A DNA stretch of 64,000 nt from Serinus canaria. Its lineage: Eukaryota; Chordata; Aves; Passeriformes; Fringillidae. A program made the translations under genes and the position numbers. Where the stretch lies: the NCBI RefSeq assembly GCF_022539315.1, contig NC_066314.1, positions 50,281,180-50,345,179 on the forward strand, read 5' to 3'. This document shows positions 1 to 7,751 of this stretch, one piece after another. How positions within the stretch are numbered: position 1 is the stretch's first letter; each line of letters opens with the position of its first letter. The notes below the pieces were generated by a model. It saw only the letters and a list, made by a program, of their open reading frames with translations, did not search any database and was not told the DNA's origin.

Positions 1-168
1 GTCCATCAACCCGGAGGACTTCACTGGCCAAACTGTGTTGATCTTGGGCCGAGGGAACTCGGCCTTCGAGACAGCGGAGAACATCCTGGGTGTCACGAAT
101 TTCATCCACATGGTGAGCCGGTCCCGTGTGCGCCTCTCTTGGGCCACCCACTACGTCGGGGATCTGAG
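1..168 (+). CDS. FOXRED2: FOXRED2 coding exon with GxGxSA nucleotide-binding motif (5' end off window)
   Basis: The exon is open from the window edge; base 1 is the last base of a split codon. It encodes [20 protein letters not shown] and onwards. The GxGxSA motif sits at fragment residues 16-21, after a hydrophobic beta strand (TVLILG), as expected for the NAD(P)H-binding Rossmann unit. The exon ends in phase 2 (AG) before donor GTAAGG at 169. Confidence 0.95.
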
Positions 169-3100
169 GTAAGGAACTGCTCCTATTCCTGTTTCTAACA
201 CAGCTGGAATATTAACAAGGAGAATCACCTCTTTCCCCGGCGACAGGCTGGACTGGTGCTGTCATGGGGGCCATAGGGGAAATATGGGGCTTTCTATAGG
301 TCCTTGCTTTAAAGCAATCCAGGTTGCAGTTGCTGAACACAGAGGCTTGGTGAGAGCTTTTTAGGACCTAAAATAGAAACATGTCCACTTGGAAACTATA
401 ATCTTTAAAATGTACTGGCTTTCAAGTTATTCCCTTGCTTCTAGTTACAGAGGAAAGTTAGGAGGTTGGCTACATCATGCAAGGACAGTGAGTGATGAAT
501 GATTCCATTTTCAGCAGCCAGGACTGAACCTCCCTTCTTTACATTCTTGTATTTTCCATAGAGCAGTTAACAACGGCCTGCTGGACACCTACCAGCTGAA
601 ATCTCTGGATGGGCTTCTGGAGGGTGACCTGGAAGATCTGGCTATTGTTAAGGACAAAAAGGGAAAGTTGCACATCACACTGAGGTTCTATTTGGAGAAC
701 AGGAACATTAGTGCAGGCATTGACTCCATCACCCTCCCTCAGGATGAACTGGACAATTTTGCCACCCGCGCACCTTACGACCGTGTCATCCGCTGCCTGG
801 GCTGGAAGTTTGACTTCTCTATCTATAACAGGTGAGGGAGAACCAGGATCTCCATGAAAATAGGTATTTAGCCTGAAGTAGGGAGGAAAGGGAAGAACAG
901 GTCTTCTTCTGGCAGCATTGTTTGGACCTCTGTGTGCTCTGAGCTTCTTGGTGCTGCACAGTCCTTTGTTTATCCTGCAGGTGAGGCTGAGTCCAGTGGG
1001 AACATGTGTCACTGCCCTCTGACCAACAGGCTTTAAGGCTGTACCGATGGGAGCAATGAGACCTGAGTGACACAGAAAAGCTTGTACCTTCAGAACTTAA
1101 CATCCTGACCTGCCAGATCACAAGAACGAGGCTAGCAATAATTGGGGTTTTTTTCTGAAATGAGGATGATAAAGGTGCAGATCACTACAAAAAGGTTTTG
1201 TTGGGGAAAAAAAATTCCCTGAGGATGCAACCTTCATTCCACCTTGGTATGGAATGATACTGCTAACTTCACTGTATCTTCCAAAATTCATTGTAGTGGC
1301 TCCACTGACAATTAGACCTTGTCCAGGGCTATCTTGAGATGGGCACCCTTATCCTCCAAATATCCTCATTTTAGTAGTAAATGTCACTGAAGGCAGCAGG
1401 GGTATGAATCGGCAGAATCTTGCCGTGGCTGCAAAATAATGTGTATCAGAAACCCTTTTTATTTTTCTACTCCTGTCCTTCCTGATAGCCTGCTCTTCTC
1501 CTTTGCATATCAGATCCCTGAGAATGATGCCAGGAAAAGGGAATATTAAGAAGTATCCTCAAATCAAACCAAACTACGAATCTAGAGGCACTCGAGGGCT
1601 CTTTGTTCTTGGTACTGCTAGCCATTCAGTTGACTTCAGGAAATCTGCTGGGGGCTTCATCCATGGATTCCGGTATACAAGTGAGTACTGGGGTGTACAG
1701 AAAGGGCAGAGGTGGAAATCGTTCCTCCCTTCAAAAGAACAATCCATAGCTTACTGCTGGAAAGAGATTACCCTTAGTCTTGTTCTGGCAATAAAAAGGA
1801 CAAAACACAGTTAAGCTGCAGCTGCATAATATGAAGCGGAGGAGAAGTGACTTGGGGTCATATATGAAGTTTTTGGTTGTCTGTCTTTGTTTTGGCTTGT
1901 ATCTCCTTTGCTCACTGTCTGTTATTTATGTAACACAATAGATTTCTTCCTGACAGATGCTCTGCCTTGTGACAGGCTGTGGGTGAGAGGTCTGTGCTGT
2001 GGAGTTAAAACCCAGCAGCTGTGGGCAGTAGAGAGAATTTCCTTCTTTATGTGTGTGTGCCCATCCTTATCATTAAAGGACCGCTGAGAAGTAATGAAAT
2101 ATCCCCAAGGACCCCCCGCCTCCTCCCCCATCACTTAGCATCACATCAGCTTTCCGAGGGCATCTCCACTGCAGTTACCAGCGATTGGGGTGGGAGATCC
2201 TGAGCACGGAGGAGCTGTAAAGGTTGTTTATTACATCCTCCTGCAGCACAGAGATTGGATTTCTTAAAACATTAGCTTGTGTTGTTAAATAAGCTGTCTT
2301 TGTTTCTCTCCATGTCTTAGCTCGGGCAGTCCATCGCCTATTGGAAAACCGTCACCATGGTGTCCCCTGGCCATCCACAGTCTACCCTATTACACAACTG
2401 ACCAATTCCATCATCAAGAGGGTGAATGAGGCCTCAGGGCTCTACCAGATGTTCAGTGTCCTGGCTGACATCATACTGCTGAGAGAGTGAGTGAGTGAGT
2501 AATTATTCCCAGCACCGCCCTCCATAATTTCATTTCTGTTTCTTTACCATTGCCTCCCATGTTGACACCACACCAACTGTGCTGTTCCTGCCTAAGGATG
2601 TTACCATCGCATAGGCAGCCACTCCAAACCTGTACTACTGCTGCAACTGGTGCCCAATTGTGCAGACTGTTTCTCCCTCTTAAAGGGCTGAAATAGTCCA
2701 GACCTTCCCTTTAGGCTTAGAGGTGTAGTACTCTTTTACTGACCCCAGGAAAAAACTTTGTTGAGCCATGCTGCTGTAGAGGGACTCCCATAATCTAGGA
2801 AAACAATGGTGTCTTGTAACAGTATCTGCAGCCTTTTTAAGCTCTGCATCAAGTCCAGCTCAGATTTGTAATGACCAAAGAAAATTACTATCTGATGACT
2901 TTTTGGCTTTAGCCTTGACCAGCTGAGGGTGGGTTGGATCCCAGCTGGCTTTCTCTGATGGAAAATTCCGATGGTGTGTTTTCAATTCACAGGAATGCCA
3001 CAGCATTTGAATACCTGGAAGAGTACCCTATTGGAGTCCTGGCCGAGCTCGAAATGCAGACAGGAAGAAAGGCTCGCAATGGGCTCTTTGTCATCATCAT

Positions 3101-5260
3101 GGAGTACGGGAGGAATTTCTCTGGGGCTGACAAGGATGTCTTCTACTACAACCGTGCTGTGGGAGAGGCGCAGCATGCCTGGCAGTCCAACTTTTTACAC
3201 CCTGTTGTTTACTATTACAAACACCTCCCAACAGGTAAGCTTTCCTGCTAATTGTGTGACACAAGCAAAACAAGGAGGGAGAGAGCCAGAGTGGGGATGG
3301 TACCTGAAAGCACTATTCCCCCTTCCTGTGAGACACTTCCCACCACTGTGTGAGCTGAAAAGGAAGCTGAGAGTTGGCAAGAAAGTTCCATCTGTAAGAC
3401 CGCTATGGGGGGTGGGGGGTTGTACCAGAGACCTCACGTTTGAAAATAGGAACAAACAGGCATGCTGGAAATTTCCCCATGCCCAAAAAGAGGAACAGTT
3501 CTTCTCTTTGGCTGGCACCCTATGTGAATTTTGCAGAACCTGACAGATGAGGGTGTTGTTGTTTGGCCATCTTGCTGCAAAGAAAAAGCTGCTCTCTGGC
3601 AGGCCCAGGTCTCAGAGGTCACACAGACATAGAGGCAGCCAAAGGCAAGGATTTGAAGAGGAGTGTTCTGTCTAGCAGCAGGGTAGACTTCCTTGGGAAA
3701 TGAGTGTGTTGAAATCTTCATCTCCAGAAACCGAGGGTTAGGGTCCCGCTTGCCTTCTCATAAATAAGCATGATGGGTAGCAGCATTAAAAACAATGTTG
3801 CCCATCTGGCAGTCCCTGCCCAGGGGGAACTGGAGTGAGATGACAGGAATGCTTCAGGCAGGAACAGAGGGCAGCTGTGCAGTGGCAGGGCTGTTGAGGA
3901 CAGAGCTAGCAGAGGGGATTGCAAATGAAAGTAACAGATTAAAAGGTCAGGACAAAGGCGGAAACAGCTGTCACAGCTGCTTTCCACTCCCCAAGCTCTT
4001 TTTAATGCCATTTTACTTCTAAGAGACTCCCTTAATGTTCTCTTGGCAGAGCGTGAGATGAGACTCTGTCCCCCAGACTGGCCTCTGCCCCGGCCAAATG
4101 CCATCCATCATATTGTGGAGGACTTTCTGACAGACTGGACAGCCCCGAATGCTCACATCCTGCCGCTGAGGCGATTTTTGGAGAACTGCCTCAGCACCGA
4201 CCTGCGCAATTTCTTTGCAGGTAATTTGTGCACAGGGTCAAAGTGACAGGAAGAGGAGGAGCAATGTGAGGAACAAGTGACTGGAGTGATCTTTTCTGCA
4301 AATAGCTGAGATCTCTCTGTGGTGAGCTGCTTGTGTCTCACCATCAGTCACACCTCCTCAATGCACTCACCAGATGGTACAAAGTGTTGTTCCGTGTGTA
4401 TATTCCCAAAGAGTCCTTGCTCTTGTCACCATTAGAAGAAGACTGGCCCAGGCATGCCAGGATTTAGAGAAAGGCATATAAGGTTGGGTTCAATCCTTTT
4501 TCTAGCTGCAGCTTTCCTTTCTTCTTCATTATCTGAACATATCTTTGTGTCATTGTGTATTAGATCTCATGTACCACTGATTGGATTGGTTTCCCATGGG
4601 AAATGGGAGTGCTGTGATGTGAGAGGTAAAGAGCCTCTGCTGCCTCCCTTCCTGGTCTTAACACTGGTGTGGGACCCTCCTGCAGGAAGCCCATGTGTCA
4701 CACAGAGGGAAGCTGTCTTGTAACAGAAAGAATATGCCAGATGGATGCAAGCTCAAATCCAGCTCCTTTTTCTCTCAGTGTGCAGACTGGGGATCCCTCT
4801 CTACGTCTCCTGAGCTCTGCAGAATTAGATCAATTACTGTGCTGCTACCCAGGGAAGGGTAGTGGGTGGGAAAGTCCAGCCATCTTCCCTCATCCTTTTT
4901 GCTTTTTGTTTTGAACAAGTCCTTGATAGTTTATGGGAGTATTTCCCTGCGGGGTATCTCTGCTGACTCTAATTTTTGATCCTTTCCCCTGCAGAGTCCT
5001 GTTTCCTGTTTGCCTTCACCCATCAGAAGCTGCCTCCCTCCTGCCAGCAGGGGTACGTTCGAATGCAGGGACTGCTGGGGAGCCAGGAGCTCCGGCAGCA
5101 CGCAGTACAGGCTGGGCTGCTCCAGGATTACACTCACACAGACTTCTTGGGTGACAGACCCCCTGACAGCCACCATGGGTCACAGGAGCACTTGATGAGA
5201 GATCATGGGATACCAGTTCGTCCTCTTCAGCATCTTGTTAATGCCAAGGATGAGCTTTAA
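1..5260 (+). CDS. FOXRED2: FOXRED2, 3' part (FAD-dependent oxidoreductase domain-containing protein 2 / ERFAD)
   Basis: Seven coding exons join in one open frame: 1-168, 562-831, 1514-1680, 2321-2486, 2993-3234, 4050-4220 and 4995-5260. All visible junctions are GT-AG. Together they give 482 residues plus a stop; the amino-terminal part, with the first FAD-binding Rossmann motif, lies off the left edge (the human protein is roughly 680 residues, from memory). The fragment opens with [12 protein letters not shown], a GxGxSA dinucleotide-binding motif as in flavin monooxygenases. A later [20 protein letters not shown] stretch fits the carboxy-terminal FAD-contacting region of this fold. The protein ends in KDEL, so it should be retrieved to the ER lumen. 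The human orthologue is known as ERFAD, a luminal flavoprotein that binds SEL1L and ERdj5 and promotes ER-associated degradation. The downstream neighbours TXN2 and MYH9 match the human gene order. Confidence 0.97.
562..831 (+). CDS. FOXRED2: FOXRED2 coding exon
   Basis: Acceptor TTTTCCATAG precedes 562 and the split Arg codon (AG|A) is restored. The exon encodes the segment from [16 protein letters not shown] through [20 protein letters not shown]. The ATR..YDxVIxCLGW pattern matches the FMO/thioredoxin-reductase fold strand that returns to the FAD domain. The donor is GTGAGG at 832, phase 2. An antisense open frame across the same bases is a shadow. Confidence 0.95.
1514..1680 (+). CDS. FOXRED2: FOXRED2 coding exon, FAD-domain return strand
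   Basis: The acceptor is TTTGCATATCAG, ending at 1513. The exon encodes [20 protein letters not shown] and on to [20 protein letters not shown]. The hydrophobic strand followed by G-T-A-S-H sits where related flavoproteins place the strand and helix that contact FAD. It ends in phase 1 before donor GTGAGT at 1681. Confidence 0.95.
2321..2486 (+). CDS. FOXRED2: FOXRED2 coding exon with tandem overlapping donor sites
   Basis: The acceptor TCCATGTCTTAG ends at 2320. The exon encodes [20 protein letters not shown] through LADIILLRE. The frame of the next exon requires splicing at 2486|2487 (GA|G for Glu). Three overlapping GTGAGT donors begin at 2487, 2491 and 2495 because of a GAGT repeat; only the first keeps the frame. 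Confidence 0.94.
2993..3234 (+). CDS. FOXRED2: FOXRED2 coding exon
   Basis: The acceptor TTCAATTCACAG ends at 2992. The exon encodes the segment from [20 protein letters not shown] to [12 protein letters not shown]. It carries possible N-glycosylation sequons (NAT and NFS), consistent with a luminal protein. It ends in phase 1 before donor GTAAGC at 3235. Confidence 0.95.
4050..4220 (+). CDS. FOXRED2: FOXRED2 coding exon
   Basis: The acceptor TGTTCTCTTGGCAG ends at 4049. The exon encodes [20 protein letters not shown] through [14 protein letters not shown]. It ends in phase 1 before donor GTAATT at 4221. The frame joins cleanly to both neighbouring exons. Confidence 0.95.
4995..5260 (+). CDS. 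FOXRED2: FOXRED2 last coding exon, ends in KDEL
   Basis: The acceptor is CCTTTCCCCTGCAG, ending at 4994. The exon encodes [20 protein letters not shown] through [12 protein letters not shown] and a TAA stop at 5258-5260. KDEL is the canonical ER retrieval signal. As I recall, the human protein ends in the variant KEEL, so this bird copy has the classical form. Confidence 0.96.
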
Positions 5261-6780
5261 CCTTTCTTGCACTGAAATCCATAGGTGCTCTTGTGACAGT
5301 ACTGTAACAGAGATCCACAGCAGGATTCTGCCCTTTTCTGTCCCCATGCCTCCCACTGATCGTGAATTGCCAAAGACCTGCTCAGATCTTGCTGTTACAA
5401 AGAGGACCAACATACTCTGAAGGACTGAGGGAACAAAACCCAGTAATGCTGAGGTTCCCATGCTGTCCTTGCAGAGTTCAGAGTTGCCTGAAGATGGTGT
5501 TGGTGTTTTTCTCACTGACCAGTATCTGCAGTGACGTACAGAAGCCACAGAAGTGAGCGCAGGAAACTGCCTGGGAAACTTCAGATGTCACGTCCCCTTC
5601 AGAGGTGACCTGCTCACAGCCTATGGCTCTCTGGTGCCTGGATGCCGTACGCTGTGTATACTCGAAGATTTGTTTCTGCATTGAATCTTGAAGTGGTACT
5701 CCACTTCAAAATACCAGGCAAACTTCCTGGTATTTTTCCTGCATTTGAGTTAGGGCACTTGTGTAGCTTAAGTGGGGAATTTTTTTTTTTTTTTTTTAGT
5801 TACTGTATAGGTCAGATAATTTATAATTTCCTAGAGAACACTACAAGGGACTCTTTCCTCCATGACAGATGAGTAGCTTGCTTGGAATGCCTGGGACACA
5901 GAGACTTAAAGAGTTTGGGTCTGCTGTCCTCATGGTTTTTTTCTCCCACACCAAGCAGCCTAGAAGGTTAGCCTGTCTTTTATAAAGCATGACCAATATT
6001 TCTCCTATTTGCACTATGTCCCATGAAGAAAGTTTGATGTTGTTAAAATGCTCTTTCTGTTTTACTCCCCTCCAATCACCTTGAGATTTTAGAGAGACTG
6101 ACAGGGATGTTGTCTGCACTTCACTGCTCCCCTTGTCAGCCATGTATGCTTGCCTATCATCTCCCTGTGAACTCCTTCCATGGGCCTGGATTTGCAAAGC
6201 AAGAGAAGTTTTGAGCTTGACCTCATGATGTCCCTGTGATTTCTAGGAAATAGAGGAGGGATGACAGGGAATGATGTTTTCCAACTCTCTAGCTTCTTGA
6301 AAAATGCACACTATTGCTTCCAAACTGAGGGGGGCTGTACCTTACATGTACCTAAAGCTCTCCCAGTCCTTTGAATTCAGCTGCTCTTTTCCCTAAAACC
6401 TCAGTTCCTTGGAGAGGCAGGGAAGCAGAAGAGGTCAAGAGAGTGACAGAGGAGTTGTTGCTCTCTTTGAGATTGCTGGGCTCTCCAAGCAATGCTGCTG
6501 CTGGAAGATAGTGCCTGTTCACATGCAGCTGGCCAGGGTGGCATGAGCCACGCTGGTCTGTGGTCACCCCTGAGAGTAGAGGTGCAGGTTCGTCCCGGTG
6601 CCCTTCCTGTGCAGGTGCGTTGTGGAACTGCGTTAATTGCTGTCTGGGGCACTGGAGAGCTGTGCACTTCCAGGAAAACTTAAAGTAGGTGAAGCTCGCA
6701 GCCCCTTGCCCAGCCTCAAGCAGAAGAGAGCCGCCAGCCGGAGAGACCAGGAGTGGCACTGAGACCGGGAGTGGTCCCGG
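5261..6780 (+). other. FOXRED2 3' UTR and FOXRED2-TXN2 spacer
   Basis: No reading frame resembles a protein. The proximal part must contain the FOXRED2 3' UTR. I found no AATAAA or ATTAAA between the stop and the TXN2 promoter, so the cleavage site cannot be placed; a TATAAA variant lies near 5981. Two adjacent stem-loops (5688-5736) and an 18-T run (5780-5797) are the only structured features. The remaining sequence up to the CpG island looks unique. Confidence 0.6.
5688..5736 (+). repeat. Two back-to-back perfect stem-loops in the FOXRED2 3' UTR
   Basis: Hairpin 1 spans 5688-5709: arms TTGAAGTGG and CCACTTCAA, a 9-bp stem closing loop TACT. Hairpin 2 spans 5708-5736: arms AAAATACCAGG and CCTGGTATTTT, an 11-bp stem closing a 7-nt loop. 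They share two bases, so the outermost pairs of one compete with the other. They begin 428 nt after the FOXRED2 stop. Function is unknown. Confidence 0.85.
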
Positions 6781-7750
6781 CTTGTGCTGCGCCCATTGGA
6801 GGACTCCCCCGCCAATCAGCAGCCAGGGTTCTCCCCATGTGACATCCCACCATCCCCTCCAGGGGCGGGGCGAAGCGGCCTAAAGGACAGGCACGGCAGC
6901 CAATCAGAGGTGCACGGCTCTTCGGGCGACTGCCAATCGGCTGGGAGGGCGGTGGGCCCCTCCGTAGCAGCTTTCCGGCGGCAGCGGCCAATCGGCGCAG
7001 GCGGGCGGGAGCTCGGTGTGTGCGGGTCACCTCCGCGCCGGGAAGGTGCGAGCGGGCCGTGGGCCCGGCGGGTGGACTGGGGCTCTCCCGGCCGTGCCCT
7101 TCTGCCCTGGGGCTCAGGGAGCAACGGGGCGCTGTCTGGGGCTGTTCTCCCCTGTGGGTTGGGGACCGGGGGCGCTGTGCCACCCTTTGGGACACATCAG
7201 CTGAAGGAGCCCCGCGGTGTCGGAGCAGGCCTGGCTCTGCCCTGTGGGTGGCGAGGAACGGGCCGTGGGGGCAGCTCTGCTCCGCAGGGCTTAGCGAAAC
7301 GGGGAGCCTGGGCCTGGAGCTGTCTCCCTGTAAACGGGGAGGAGGCGGGGTCCAGCTGGGCGCTCCGTGCCCGTTGGGCTGGAGCTGCAGAGCGGGGCAG
7401 GGGCTGGGCACGGGGCAGGAAGCAATCCCACGTCATACCCCATAAGCTTTTCTCCTGGACACCTCCTGGCTTGGGGGCTGTCTTGTCGCGGGGACTCGGA
7501 TCGGGTCGCTGCTGCAGTGGGACCAGCCGTGGGGTGTACCCGCCCCACCAACCACTCTCCCCACAGATGGCCCAGAGGCTGGCGCTCCAGCGGCTGCTGG
7601 CGCTCCCCACGCGGGGGCCCCTGGCATCCCACGGCAGGGCCTTTGGCACCTCAGCCGGCCGCAGGAGCACTTTCAACGTGCAGGATGGCAGCGACTTCCA
7701 GAACCGGGTGGTGAACAGCCCCAAGCCCGTAGTGGTGGACTTCCACGCAC
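6781..7750 (+). promoter_or_regulatory. TXN2: TXN2 CpG-island promoter with CCAAT cluster
   Basis: The sequence turns GC- and CpG-rich near 6780 and stays so through TXN2 coding exon 2. There are CCAAT boxes on the plus strand at 6812, 6900, 6933 and 6988, an inverted one (ATTGG) at 6795, and an Sp1-type GC box (GGGGCGGGGC) at 6862-6871. No TATA box sits at a sensible place. This is the pattern of an NF-Y and Sp1-driven housekeeping promoter. The start site itself is not visible; it probably lies shortly after the last CCAAT box. Confidence 0.8.
6995..7045 (+). other. TXN2: Probable TXN2 non-coding exon 1 (5' boundary uncertain)
   Basis: The TXN2 start codon is the first triplet after a splice acceptor (AG at 7565-7566), so an upstream non-coding exon is required. 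The best donor in the CpG island is AAG|GTGCGA, with GT at 7046. Joining it to 7567 would give AAG-ATGG, which has A at -3 and G at +4. The 5' limit given is only a guess placed after the last CCAAT box. A weaker donor (GTAAAC) lies near 7330. Confidence 0.4.
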
Positions 7751-7751
7751 A
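7567..7751 (+). CDS. TXN2: TXN2 coding exon 2: transit peptide and first strands
   Basis: ATG follows directly on acceptor CTCCCCACAG. The exon encodes 61 full residues, through VVVDFHA, plus two bases of Gln62. R24-A-F26-G-T-S29 fits the R-10 motif for MPP followed by octapeptidyl-peptidase cleavage, predicting a mature start at Ser34. The donor is GTAAGT at 7752. Confidence 0.96.

Noticed and set aside
539..1012. A 157-codon minus-strand open frame
   Set aside because: It is the antisense shadow of the FOXRED2 exon at 562-831, whose sense translation fits the family and splices in frame.
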